DNA from: Perognathus longimembris pacificus
Lineage: Eukaryota; Chordata; Mammalia; Rodentia; Heteromyidae
Direction of reading: 5' to 3'
Assembly: GCF_023159225.1 (NCBI RefSeq)
Contig: NC_063176.1
Span: 6,956,963 to 7,020,962 of the forward strand
DNA length: 64,000 bases
Below the pieces are notes generated by a model. That model was not told the DNA's origin, ran no database searches, and saw nothing but the letters and a program-made list of their open reading frames with translations. This document shows positions 22,027 through 32,513 of this stretch, one piece after another. The stretch's first letter is position 1, and every line of letters starts with the position of its first letter. A program made the translations under genes and the position numbers.

Positions 22027-24088
22027 AACAGATGAAGTACTCTTCTAATTTTGAGGGGTAATACATTGATGGATAGGAATGGAAACATACCAGTTATGAT
22101 ATCTCCCTTCCTTTATTTCTGGTCACATAACCCTATGTGCAACTTTTATCTGGGTGTCTTTGCTGATGTTACGGAATGACCTTCTCAGACTGGCTAAATA
22201 CCATTTCTCAAGGTAAAATATTGCTTCTTTCTATCACTTTCTCAATGCTTTCTTCCAAGATGAAATGCCACCTGTGCAATTACGTGTATTTAACATAAAC
22301 TTTCTTATTCTACAGGAAACTTGAGGTATCTTACCAACATACCTCCAAAAGGCTCACTGAAGACTTGGTGTCAAGGGGAAAAAAGGAGAGTAGAGTAAAT
22401 GTGGATCACTTATTCTTATGCAGCAGCAAGAAGACTGTCCATTTCATTATAAGGAACGTCTCTCTGGGATCCTTAGCATATTAGCATGCACATGGTAGAG
22501 AGGACTCCTTAGCATTCCAACATTGAACGTGCATTTAATTTTTTCCCGTTAGTGTTTGAATGTTACTCAGGATAGGCACATTAAGCTCAGCTCAGTAAAA
22601 GCTGGTCCAGTGAGGTGCATAAACAAGATTGTGGGTCAAGTTGTGTTATTTTCTTATAGATTCAGAAAAATGGAATTGTACATCCCTGTACATGATTCTT
22701 TGGTGTTAAAAGATTTAAAGTAATAAATGAATTGTGTGTCTTTTTGAACATCGATCAATTATTTGTTTTTTATAAAGATGCTTGATAAGGATCATGTGCC
22801 TGAGAGTTCAGGGTCACACTTTTTTTCCTCCCAACAAGAACCCGAGAGTGCAGACAAGCCGTAAGGATAGACGTGCCTGGCTTGTCAGTCACGGTCAGGA
22901 TGTGCCTCTCTTAGAACACTCATCACTTGGTGTTTTGGGCCATAACTGCATCCTCTTTAAGGGCAGGCACTGTGTCTTTTCTACCTGTGTCGTAGACTTG
23001 GTGGAAATGAATCAATTTAAAGACTTCCTGTTAGCATCTAGAACCACGGGGCAAAGATAAGAGCCCCGAGAAGACAAGGGCGGGAAACAGAGGATGCTAA
23101 GCTTTGAAGAAGCTGAAAAGGCAATATGGCAGGAAAGGTGGAAGAGGGAGTCGCGCTCTGACAAAGCAAGTCTGAGAGCGTGTTGCGTGAAGGGGTTGGA
23201 AGGGGCCTGACACACAGAGAAGTCAACGTCCAGGCACCTGCTGATGAGGGAGAGAAGGAATGGAAGGTGCTCCAAAAGAGGCCTGGAAACAAGTGGAAAC
23301 CTCTTTTCTAAGGTGCCAGTTCTTCCTGCTGCTGTTAGTGCTACCCTCCGGCCTCACCCACCTTCATTCCCTCTTTTGTGGATTACATACAATCTGCTCC
23401 AAGATGGGACCTGCACCTCTAGCTTCCTCCCTCTTCCCCTTAGAGAGTGGTTACCCACGGGCGCTCCGGTGGGAGATTGGGAAAAGTAAGGAGACCATTC
23501 ATTCACCTGGCATCATTTGGTGGTGTTGTGGATGACTGGGACACCCCAACGGCAGTGCTAAGGGTTCCAGAATCATTTGGGGAGCTTGGAAGTCTACGTC
23601 CCTGCTAAGCTCTTGTGAGAGCCTCCAAGATGGCCGTCTCTGATCCTCATCACAGCGGGAAGGAGCTCGTATAATCTCTTTCCCTTCCGTAGAACTTTCT
23701 GAGCACTAGAATACAGCAGTGCTGAGGGACTATAGGTCATAAGGGATTTTGATTCTTGTCAGAACTCTCTTACCTTTGGACTTGCATGCTTTGTTGAAGC
23801 CAGGTGTCATGTTCATGAGATGCACGTGGCAGCTGAGAATAGATTCTGTCCAACAGCCTGAGAGGAACTGAGGTGTGATAGTTTACTCACATGAGGCCAA
23901 ATCCTGCCCACGATGCCACGAGCCTATAAAGGGTACCTTTCCCAGTCGAGCCTTCAGATGAGTCGAGCCTTGCTCCATTATAGCCCTCCAGAAACACTGA
24001 AGCCGAGGACGGATCTTCAGCCATGCTGAGGTTCCTGATCACAGGAACTGAGAGGCTAGCTGTGTATGATTTCAAGCTATTGAAGGTT
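22027..24088. other. Unassigned sequence with one possible L2/MIR-like scrap
   Basis: Near 22940-23015 'tttaagggcaggcactgtgt' followed by 'cttttctacctgtgtcgtag' resembles the 3' part of the ancient LINE L2 on the plus strand. The rest is unassigned and contains no gene that I can support. Confidence 0.35.
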
Positions 24089-24344
24089 TTGCTTTTTGTT
24101 TTGCTGGTCCTGGGGCTTGAATTCTTCTGGTCCTGGACTCTGTCCCTGAGCTTCTTTTTGCTCAAGGCTAGTAGTGCTCTACCACTTGAGCCACACTAAC
24201 TACCATTTCTGGCTTTTTCTGAGTGGGTTATTGGGAATGAGAGTCTCCTGGACTTTCCTGCCTGGGCCTGCTTTGAACTGTGATTCTTAAAACTCAGCCT
24301 CCGGGTTAGCTAGGATTACAGGTGTGAGCCACCGGCACCCAGCT
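24089..24344 (-). repeat. 7SL-Geo SINE, antisense
   Basis: 'ctggtcctggggcttgaatt', 'ttgctcaaggctagtagtgc', 'cacttgagccacactaacta' (Geo), then 'tttctgagtgggttattggg' and 'gctaggattacaggtgtgag', 'ccaccggcacccagct' (7SL head). The Geo part has a small internal loss at about 24126-24140. Confidence 0.87.
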
Positions 24345-25085
24345 ACAGCTACCGAGTTGTGAGGTAACATGTTATACAATGATGTTTGGGGGGTACACAG
24401 GGCACAGCAATTTGTTCTGCCAGCAGTAAGTAGCAAGGCCGTGTTTGTGGGCTCTTGACAGCTGTACCTCTGTTCCTTTGCTTTTCTTGCTGTCAGGGAA
24501 ATAGTGGCTTCTTTCACTGTCTGACCCCTAGATAATTAATGTCACCTTTCATTCAGGCAGTCTTTTCAATGCCTTTGCCCCTATTTTCCTGAACGAAATC
24601 CCCTCTATCTAAAATATCTGAACAGTGGCTGATGCACTTATATATTATGTAAAATATTTTCTTTATCTGATTATTTAGGAGAGTATTACACAATTCTTTC
24701 TTTTGCTTTGAACTCAGGATCTTATTATTGATAAGCAGTCCACTTTAGGCATGCCTTAAGCCTGTTTTGCTAGTTATTTTTTCAGTAACTTCTCATGCTT
24801 ATGACCTCTCTGGCCTGGGGTGTAATCTTCCTATTTATGCTTTAAATAGTAGGGGTAACAGATGTAGCACACTCAATGTTATTAGTTTGCCTAGGTTGGC
24901 CTTGAACAATGCTTTTATATATTTTAAGTTGACAGTTAATAATTGTATATATTTATATATTTATGTGCTATGGAGTGGCATGTCAATAAATATATAGACT
25001 CAGTAATGATCAGATCAGAGTTACTTGTATATTCAACACCTCAACTACTTATTTATGTGTGTGCGTTCAGGTCACTTGAAGTTCT
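24345..25085. other. Unassigned AT-rich sequence
   Basis: No gene or repeat firmly recognised. The 24690-24935 part ('gctttgaactcaggatctta', 'cctaggttggccttgaacaa') may hold very old antisense ID and 7SL remnants. Confidence 0.35.
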
Positions 25086-25102
25086 CTCTAGTAACTATTT
25101 TT

Positions 25103-25413
25103 CTTTTTTTATTTATTTTGTATTCTTGCTGGTGTTTGAACGTAGGGCCTGGACTCTGTCCCTTAGCTTTTTTGCTCAAAGCTGGTGCTCTACCACTTAA
25201 GCCATAGGTCTACTTCTGGCTTTTTGGTGGCTAATTGGAGAAAAGTATATCATAGACTTTTCTTAATCCTCAGGTCTCAGCCTCCTGATTAGCTGGGATT
25301 CTGGGTGTGAGCCACCAGCACCCACATTCTATTTTCATATTTTGAAGCACTGAGGATTGAACCCACCGCCTTTTGCATGTGGAGCAAAGCACTCTACCAC
25401 TTGGCCACATCCC
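25103..25413 (-). repeat. Trimeric SINE: ID-like + 7SL + Geo, antisense
   Basis: Plus-strand order is tail, Geo ('gctcaaagctggtgctctac', 'cacttaagccataggtctac'), 7SL head ('cagcctcctgattagctggg', 'gtgagccaccagcacccaca'), then an ID-like head ('gaggattgaacccaccgcct', 'ctctaccacttggccacatc'). Read 5' to 3' on the minus strand this is ID-like, 7SL, Geo. Degenerate flanks at 25086-25102 and 25414-25430 (both start 'ctcta', roughly 12 of 17 positions alike) suggest one insertion rather than two adjacent ones. Other Geo SINEs here have only two modules. Confidence 0.65.
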
Positions 25414-25430
25414 CTCTACTATCCACCTTT

Positions 25431-26561
25431 AAAAGTGTAATTATTGGTTTTAAACCATTATTGTCCTGTGCACTGTAGAACATGAGAAGTTATTTCTCCC
25501 ACTCGGCAGTACCGCGGTGTTCTGAATACACTTGTTCTTTTTAGATGTTAAAAGCACGAGATGTAACTCACCCTTTTGCACCTCTTGCAGGTCTTGTTTC
25601 TAGGGAAAGGCCAACCTTAAAAGGTGGAGTTCCTTGGGTATGGTTGGGTACATTTCTCTGCTCACCTGCAGGAGGCAAAGGCAAGCTAAGAGATTCTGAA
25701 GGCAGAATGGCTTCTTGTTTGTTTTCATGTGGGAGTCCATGGTGGTACAATTACTGCGTGCTCCTTGTAATGAGAGTAAAATATTACAGTGTGTGTACAG
25801 GGGCAAGCTCCTAACTCAGCAGGTGAACCACCATATTGACTTCCTCCTCTCTGGAGACTGCAAAACTAGAAAGAAATCTACCCATCAGGCCCTCAACAGC
25901 CCTTGATGAGGGCTCCAAAGACATATGGCTAAAACCACCACACAGCAAAAAACCAAGTGAGAGTCAGCAAATGCGATAGCTTGAGAACAAAGAGAAAGAA
26001 AAAGACTTGTCAAAGAGGCTGGATCTACCCACCCACGGAAAACCTGGGAAGAAAATGAGCTACACTTCCCCTACTGGAAAGTCCCAGAGAGGAGGGAGTT
26101 ATGGGGAGAAAGAGACATTCAGGAAAACCACAGGGGCAGAAAATTAGATAGTTTGTGTGACAGAGGAAAAATGAGCTCAAGTATGTGTTTGATCTATGAC
26201 AAGAAGCGAGGACAAAGGCAAAATACCAACGTACACTTGGCTTGAGAAGAATGCCTTTTATTCAAAGATCTCAAAGCAGTTTTGAGTCTACGAATTGACT
26301 TACAAGACAGTTAAATTACTACTTACTCATTTTATGGGGCATTTTATTCTAAACTTTGCAAAGCATTTTTATAACCCAAGAGCATTTGTTATTTGTCCAA
26401 ACAATTCAGTAGATGCAGAGTGGCATTCCTGTTTGATGCGTAGAAATGGCCCTCGGTGAAGCTGGGTGGCATGTAGAAGACCAGGGGTGGGTAGGTCAGA
26501 AATGGTGATACCGACACTGAATAAGGACGGTCTTTATATGCCCGAGCATCATCGGGTGGGA
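25431..26561. other. Unassigned sequence
   Basis: No gene supported. 25900-26220 is purine-rich with A-rich words and could be an old retroelement interior, but I cannot place it in a family. Confidence 0.35.
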
Positions 26562-26965
26562 GCAGGATGGTTCCCAAACGTGCCCATATCTTAATCTCCA
26601 AACATGTGGATATGTTATCTGACACAGCAGAAAGGGCTTTGCAGGTGTGACTCAGGACTTTGAGATGATCCTAGATTAACTGGATGGGCTCGAAGTGATC
26701 CCAAGGATCAGTGTCTTAGAAGGAGGGAGGGGGGAAAGTCAGAGGAGACTCAATGGCGGAAGCCCAGCCTGGAGAGATGGGGGGCCCGCATGGCCTTTAG
26801 GAAGTGGATAGGACCAGGAAACGGCTTCTCCCTAGAGCTTCCTGACAATCCAGCTTGGACTTCTGAATTCTAAAATCAGAAGGTCATTGTTTCCATGGTG
26901 TTTTAAACCCCTGCACTTGTGGTCATTTGTTATATCAGCTGTTGGAAACGCATACAGCATTGTTG
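26562..26965 (+). repeat. Probable MLT/MaLR-type LTR
   Basis: 'acgtgcccatatcttaatct', 'gtggatatgttatctgacac', 'gggctttgcaggtgtgactc', 'gagatgatcctagattaact', 'aaacggcttctccctagagc', 'cttctgaattctaaaatcag' and 'gtggtcatttgttatatcag' occur in the order of a well-known mammalian LTR class. Family is firm, subfamily is not. Solo LTR. Confidence 0.6.
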
Positions 26966-27082
26966 AGGAGTAGAAGCTACAAGGCTTTCTGATGTAGTAT
27001 TCATGGAAACGTTGGCTGTAAGGTTTGAAGGACAAGAATCAAGGTAGTACTGCCAGTCACAGTAATGGGTAAGAGATTCGGG

Positions 27083-27255
27083 GCTCGGTAGGTGCCAAGC
27101 CAGGGTTTGGGGTGCTCCTTCTCCTGTTTCTTCTCACAGCTCTATGAGGTAAGAATCAGGTTCATTGTACAGAGGAGGAAACGGAGTTGGTGCTAGAAAC
27201 AGCATTGACACACAGGTACAACAGAGTCCTAATCACTGGAAGTAGATTTTCTAGA
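27083..27255 (-). repeat. MIR, antisense
   Basis: 'gtaggtgccaagccagggtt', 'cacagctctatgaggtaaga', 'gtacagaggaggaaacggag' follow the antisense MIR core in order. Confidence 0.65.
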
Positions 27256-27511
27256 GGCTTCTTAATTGGTTGAAGAAAAATTATTTGTCAGATGGGAGGC
27301 AGGGCCCCGTGCTCAGTCAGGATGGCTGTCTCTGGCTAAGAGGTGTTTAGGAATAATGTCTCCTTCCCTTCTATTCATGGTGTCCCCCACTGTCCCATAA
27401 TCCGTGTCTGCCTCCAGAAACAAAAGCAAGGTTGAAGAGCCACTTGGGCTTCTTTCAAAGAGGAAGTCTTCATGGAAGTAAGATCAGGAGCATCTGAGAT
27501 GAGATCATAGG

Positions 27512-28080
27512 CTTTTCTCCCTCCCTCCCTCCCTCCCTCCCTCCCTCCCTCCCTCCCTCCCTCCCTCCCTCCCTCCCTGCCTTCCTTCTTTCCTTCCTTT
27601 CTTTCCTCCCGCCCTCCTCTTCCTTATTTTTCCATCTCTTCTTTTTCTTCCTTCTCCTCTTTCTTTTCCTCCTCCTCATTCTCCTCCCTTCCATTTCTCC
27701 TCCCTTTCCCTTTCCCTCTTTTTCTCCTTCTCTGTCTTCCTTTTCCCCTCTCCTCTTTTTCCTCTGTCTATTCCTCTTTCTACTTTCTCCCTTCTCCTTT
27801 CCTCTTTTTTTCTCCCCCTCCTTCCTTCTTCCCCTCTTCATCCTTCTCTTTCTCTTTCCTTCTCTCCCTCCTCCTCCTCCTTCTAGCTCTCCTCTTCCTC
27901 CTCCCCTCATCCCTCCTTTCTCTCCCCTTCTATCTCTCTCTCTCCTCCTTCCTTCTTTTCCTCCTCTTCTTCCTTTCTTTCTCCTTTGTCCTACCTCCCT
28001 TTCCTCCTCCTCCTCCTCCTCCTCCTCCTCCTCCTCCTCCTCCTCCTCCTCCTCCTCCTTTTCCTTCTTCCTTCTTCTTT
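27512..28080. repeat. Long polypyrimidine/polypurine tract with (CCCT)n and (CCT)n
   Basis: About 570 bases that are nearly all C and T on the plus strand. It opens with (CCCT)n at 27518-27577 and ends with about 19 CCT units at 28003-28059. The complementary strand encodes only Arg/Lys/Glu/Gly strings, so the 146-codon minus-strand frame across it is an artefact. The tract abuts the tail side of the antisense 7SL fragment that follows. Confidence 0.97.
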
Positions 28081-28088
28081 CTAGAAAA

Positions 28089-28164
28089 CAAGTCTCACCA
28101 CGTAACCTAGGCTACCTAAACACCTCAGCCTCCCAGGGGCTGGGATTACAGCTATGCCCAGCTA
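28089..28164 (-). repeat. 7SL/B1 monomer, antisense
   Basis: 'caagtctcaccacgtaacct', 'acctcagcctcccaggggct', 'gggattacagctatgcccag' is the reverse complement of a 7SL-derived monomer, shortened internally. Its tail side faces the polypyrimidine tract. Confidence 0.7.
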
Positions 28165-29009
28165 CAAAGGACCAACATCTTAATGAGATGCGACTGGAAC
28201 TAGCATAACCAAGTTAGGTATTTGAACAGAAACAATCCAGAGTATTCTAGGCACATTCAAAAGAATCTGTATTTCATGGGGGAGTTGGGAGATCACAATT
28301 AGCAAACATAAAGTGCTTTGGATAGTGCTGCTTGGGTTCAGAGACTTATTTCTCCTCCCCTTCGCCTACGCTGCCGGTCACCTTTGCTCTGATGACTCTG
28401 GTGGCACACCAGTGCTTTGGGCCATGCGGTGTCTGGGCTAAAGTTACAGCCTCCACGCCCAGTACTCAGACTCCTCTTCATGTTGCCTGCCCCTGCTACC
28501 ATAGCAATATCACTTCAACTACCACTACCGCCCCCACCGGTACCGTTGCCACGACTATGACAACGATGACCGCCATCACCGCCACTGTCGTTAGTACCCG
28601 GGCGCGGCGAATACTTTCCGTATCACAAGCAGGCAGCTCAGACACCTGTGCCTTGTGAAGGGGTGGCTAGAGAGACTCTCAGGTCATCCGGACTTTGCTT
28701 GGCAGAACTGCCATGTCTTCTTCTTTCTTAGGGCTGCTGCTCCGGCTTGGCTGCTGCTCAGGTTTGGACAAAGTAGCTGTCATCCCCCCGCCCCTCCCCC
28801 CGAGAGGGCCCCTCTGCTTGCTTCACTAAGCCCTGTCAGTGACAAATGCTCATCTCATCCATTCCCCAGCGGCCCTTTGACATGGACAGACAGCTCTGCA
28901 AGCCATGAAATACCACGCTTTAAACAGGAGGCCCCGTGTCAGATGCCACCCGCAGATCGGCTCTGGGGGTGCGAAGCGCGCACGGATTCAGCTATTTTGA
29001 GGACAATGA
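28165..29009. other. Unassigned sequence
   Basis: Includes ACC/ACG-rich triplet wording at about 28515-28600, which gives a threonine/alanine-rich plus-strand frame (28332-28658). Codon content is explained by the imperfect triplet repeat. No domain or splice context supports a gene. Confidence 0.4.
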
Positions 29010-29232
29010 TACAAACTCACCTTCACCAAGCGCTCATCACACAAGCACTGTGCTAAGCCCTGAACACAGGGGCACGCCTTTGTTACCTCCTAAAAGCCTA
29101 GGAGGTGGCGGTTCTTTATTAGCGCTACCTTACAAATGAGAAAACAGGGGCACAGAGACGTCGAGACATTTACTCAAGACAGCACAGTGAGGAGAAGAGC
29201 TGTGGAACTCTAGAAACGTGGCTTCTGGCCAC
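29010..29232 (-). repeat. MIR, antisense, nearly full length
   Basis: 'accaagcgctcatcacacaa', 'gcactgtgctaagccctgaa', 'aaatgagaaaacaggggcac', 'agacatttactcaagacagc' and 'gagaagagctgtggaactct' follow the complete antisense MIR order. Confidence 0.8.
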
Positions 29233-29756
29233 CCTACACCAACATAAGGGCTTCACATACAGGAGATCTCACCAAAGGTCGTCAGCGGCGGTGGCCCGGC
29301 CAGCTGCTCCGTGTATGCACACCGTCAATCCCAGACCCGTGAACAGGAACATAGACAGTGAGAGGGAGAACAGGAAGTCAACACTTCCTGACAGGCAGCC
29401 AAGAAGGGGGGCAGGGAAGGAGGAGGGAAGGCGGAGGAGGCTCCCGCGGCTGGCTAGAGGCGGAGTGAAGTAGGTTTTCAGGCCTCTCCCTACCTTCCTG
29501 TGTCAGCGTGGTGCGGTTCCGTCCTCTGTGTCCCTTTCCATGCAGCATGGTTTGTTCTTTGTAGATATTATAATTGTGCATTGATTTTTTTTTTAGCACT
29601 TTAGTGCCAGAAAACTCTTAAAGTTTAAGCATGTTACTGATTAGGAAACAGAGCAGCAAAAGGTTGGAGAGACTTGACAAGGCCACCACCCTAGGGAAGG
29701 TCAGGGCCCCTGGGGGCTGCCCGCCTTGCCCTGCGTGCCTTCTAGAGTTTATTCAC
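29233..29756. other. Unassigned sequence
   Basis: No gene recognised. A weak antisense MIR-like stretch may lie at 29620-29710. Confidence 0.4.
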
Positions 29757-30085
29757 CAATGCCTCCTCTTCCTCTACTTTGTTTTCCTCCCCCATCTTCT
29801 TTTTCTCCCCCTCTTCCTTCTTCTCCTTCTGTCTCCTCGTCTTCTTCCTCTTCGCTCTCCTCCATTTTCTTCTTGTCCTCCTCTTTCTTTCTTCCTCCTT
29901 TTCCTTTTCCTCTTCTTCCTTCTCTTTCTGTTTCCTCCTTCCCTTTTTTCTTCCCCATCGTCTTCCTCCTTTCCTCGTGTTCTTCCTTCTTTCTCCTCTT
30001 CTTTCTTCTTCCACCTTTTCGCCTTCTGTTCTGCCTCCTCTTCCTCTTCCTCGTCTTCTTCCTCCTCCTCCTCCTCCTTTTTCTT
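29757..30085. repeat. Polypyrimidine/polypurine tract
   Basis: About 330 bases of CTTCCTCTT-type wording on the plus strand. All long frames on either strand here are compositional. It abuts the tail side of the antisense ID element at 30093. Confidence 0.95.
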
Positions 30086-30092
30086 TGTTCAG

Positions 30093-30168
30093 TTTTAGGG
30101 ATGGAACCCCGGCCCCTCATGCATACGTTGCCATTGCTCTACCACTGAGCTACATCCTCATCCTCCCC
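30093..30168 (-). repeat. ID SINE, antisense
   Basis: 'gggatggaaccccggcccct', 'catgcatacgttgccattgc', 'tctaccactgagctacatcc' is the reverse complement of the tRNA-Ala-like ID core, including B-box and A-box regions. Confidence 0.85.
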
Positions 30169-30172
30169 CTTT

Positions 30173-31364
30173 TCAAAAAAACTAAGTTTTATCATAAAGG
30201 TGATATACAGAGGGGTTACATAAGCCTGGCAATGAGTACATTTTTCTTTTTGAGCCGTGTGAGCCCTCCCTCTTTTTCTCCCACGTTTCCCCCTCCCAAT
30301 CTTCCGCCCCACCAGTTTGTAGAGTTTATTTCCAACCTAATGTCTGGTATCACTGTTGCATTGGTTCACCCATTGTCCCATCGCTTCTGTGACTCCCCTT
30401 CCCTAAACTTATGTGCAAGACAAAGGGCACAGAAATAAAAAGCAGTGACATCAGGGACTCTACCAAAGGGAAATAAGAGAGGAAAAAGGAATAACTGCAA
30501 ACAGTACAGTAAAACCCCCTCTTATTTCCATTCTTTGGAGTTCATTTCCATAAGCATCATCTTATATCATCATATGTACATAGCTACTGAGCTATTGTGA
30601 TCCTCTGCTAGGATTATCATGGACGTATTCTAGTTATAACAAATGAGGGAAACCACGCAGCCTATGTTTCCTTGGGTCTGGCTGACTTCACTTACTGTGA
30701 CTTTCTCCAAGTCTTTCCATTTCCTTATGAATGGGCGATGCCATTCTTTCTGATGGAAGCACATGATTCCATCGTGTGCATAGAGCACATTTTCTTGACC
30801 CACTCATCCACGGAGGGGCATCTCGGTTGGTTCCCAATCTTAGCTATCTGCAGCCATGCTGCAGTTGTGTTGGTAGCTTGAGTGTGGCCTTGTTTGTGGT
30901 CATTTGGGTAAATGCTCATGAGTGGGGTTGCCGGGTCACAGGGAAGGTCTGTGTTTAGTCTTTTGAGGAACCCCCCGTATGGTTTCCAGAGTGGCTGAGC
31001 AAGTGTACATTCCCACCAACCGTGTAGTAGGGTTCCCTTTTGCACACATCCCACCGGCATCTGTTGTTGTTAGTTTATTCTAACTGGGGTGAGGTGGAAT
31101 CCCAATGTTGTTTTGATTTGCATTTCCTTTATGTTCAGCAATGTTGAACATTTCGCCATGTGTTTATTGGCCATTCTTATTTCTTCTTTGGAGAAGTCTC
31201 TCTTTAAGTCTTTAGTCCACATAGTGGGGTTGTTGTTTCGTTGAGTATTTGGTGTGTGGGGGGATGTTGATTTTTTGAGCTAGTAAAGATCTTCTCCCAT
31301 TCTGTGAGCTTTCTATCTTGCTATGTCCTTTGCCATGCAGAAACTGCACCTCATATCTCTTATT
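30173..31364 (-). repeat. LINE-1 3' region, antisense, about 1.2 kb
   Basis: Longest L1 stretch in the window. Plus-strand order: 'ggtgatatacagaggggtta', 'gtctttccatttccttatga', 'cattttcttgacccactcat', 'ggggttgccgggtcacaggg', 'gtacattcccaccaaccgtg', 'ttgttttgatttgcatttcc', 'gccatgcagaaactgcacct'. This is the L1 3' untranslated region and the end of the second reading frame. The frame is broken, no protein can be made. The right end runs into an antisense 7SL monomer. Confidence 0.92.
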
Positions 31365-31491
31365 TTGACTTAAGGTCTTGCTAAGTTACCCAAGTTAGAC
31401 TTAAACTTACTGTGTAGCCCAGGCCAGACTCAAATTTGTGATTTTCTTCAGAGTGCTGAGATTACAGGTGTGAGTTACCATGCCCAGCTGT
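31365..31491 (-). repeat. 7SL/B1 monomer, antisense
   Basis: 'ggtcttgctaagttacccaa', 'gtagcccaggccagactcaa', 'gctgagattacaggtgtgag', 'ttaccatgcccagctg' is the reverse complement of a 7SL monomer. It separates two L1 insertions of opposite orientation. Confidence 0.8.
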
Positions 31492-31704
31492 CTTGACATT
31501 TTGATAGTTGCCATTCTAACAAGTGTGAGGTGGCAAGAGATAACAAAAGTATTATTAAGAGTGCCAACAAAACATGATACTGGCACATTGAATGGAGATG
31601 TAAATGGCATAGCTATTATGTAACACGTATGCAATTTTCTAAAATAATTACAAATCAAGCTATTATGTCATCCACCTACCCTATTTCTTGGTCTATATCT
31701 CAAT

Positions 31705-31705
<1 letters not shown>

Positions 31706-31767
<62 letters not shown>
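31706..31767. repeat. (TG)n(TA)n microsatellite inside LINE-1
   Basis: TG units followed by TA units, placed just before 'atggaattctattcag', the point where L1 itself carries TATATACA-like sequence. The array probably grew from L1's own seed. Confidence 0.95.
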
Positions 31768-31770
<3 letters not shown>

Positions 31771-31790
31771 AAATGGAATTCTATTCAGTC

Positions 31791-31999
31791 TTTTTTTTTT
31801 TTTTTTGGCCAGTCCTGGGCCTTGAACTCAGGGCCTGAGCACTGTCCCTGGCTTCTTTTTGCTCAAGGCTAGTACTCTGCCACTTGAGCCACAGCGCCAC
31901 TTCTGGCCATTTTCTGTATATGTGGTGCTGGGGAATTGAACCCAGGGCCTCATGTATAGGAGGTAAGCACTCTTGCCACTAGGACATATCCCCAGCCCC
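31791..31999 (-). repeat. IDL-Geo SINE, antisense, nested in LINE-1
   Basis: Poly(T), reverse complement of Geo, then of the ID-like head ending 'gacatatccccagcccc'. Flanked by 'tctattcagtc' (31780-31790) and 'tctactcagtc' (32000-32010), an 11-base duplication with one mismatch, both lying in L1 sequence. The SINE is therefore younger than the L1. Confidence 0.95.
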
Positions 32000-32513
32000 T
32001 CTACTCAGTCTTAAAAAGAGGAAAATATGACCCTTTGCAACATCAGTGAGTTTGGAGGATATTAAGTTAGTGAATTTAAGCCAGACATAGAAAAAGAAAT
32101 GCTCACATTATGGGATCTAAAAACGCTGAGTCGTAGAAGCAGAGAGTAGATGGAAGTTTCCAGGGACCAAGAGGCTTGGGTATATGAGGAGACAGTTGAT
32201 ATACACACATTCAGTTAGAGCAAATAGATGCTGGAGATATGTTGTTTAGTGTGTCAACAATAACATATTATTATTAATATATTGCAGTCAGTAATAATGT
32301 ATTGCATACTTAAAATAGGTAATTGATTGTTAATTGTTAACAGAATAGGTTTTTGAGTGTGCTCATCACAAATAGATGATCAATCTATAAGGTGATGATT
32401 ATGCCAATTAGACTGATGCAATTGGTCCCTCCTGTATAAAGATGTGAGAACATCATATGATATGCCACAAACACATTTTGTCAAATATATTTTATTAAAA
32501 ATTGAGGTTTTAA

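Larger units (their letters stand above)
31492..32513 (+). repeat. LINE-1 3' end, sense, with short 5' inversion and nested SINE
   Basis: 31492-31533 is antisense L1 ('ttgatagttgccattctaac', 'aagtgtgaggtgg'). It joins at about 31534 to sense L1 ('caagagataacaaaagtatt', 'ggagatgtaaatggcatagc', 'atggaattctattcagtc'), resumes after the SINE at 32011 ('cttaaaaagaggaaaatatg', 'aagccagacatagaaaaaga', 'agaagcagagagtagatgga') and ends in an A/T-rich 3' end near 32513. The layout matches a twin-priming inversion. Non-functional. Confidence 0.8.

Noticed and set aside
27470..27910. 146-codon minus-strand open frame, rich in Arg, Lys, Glu and Gly
   Set aside because: It is the translation of the polypurine strand of a low-complexity tract. 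Every frame there is open because stop codons need T, which is almost absent.
28332..28658. 108-codon frame rich in Thr and Ala
   Set aside because: Explained by an imperfect ACC/ACG triplet stretch at about 28515-28600.
29749..30438. Several long overlapping frames, including one of 219 codons rich in Ser, Phe, Leu and Pro
   Set aside because: They read through the CT-rich tract, an antisense ID element and an antisense L1 end. Composition explains the lack of stops.
30725..31060. 111-codon minus-strand frame with a readable protein-like sequence
   Set aside because: It is a relic of the L1 second reading frame end in an interrupted copy and not a cellular gene.
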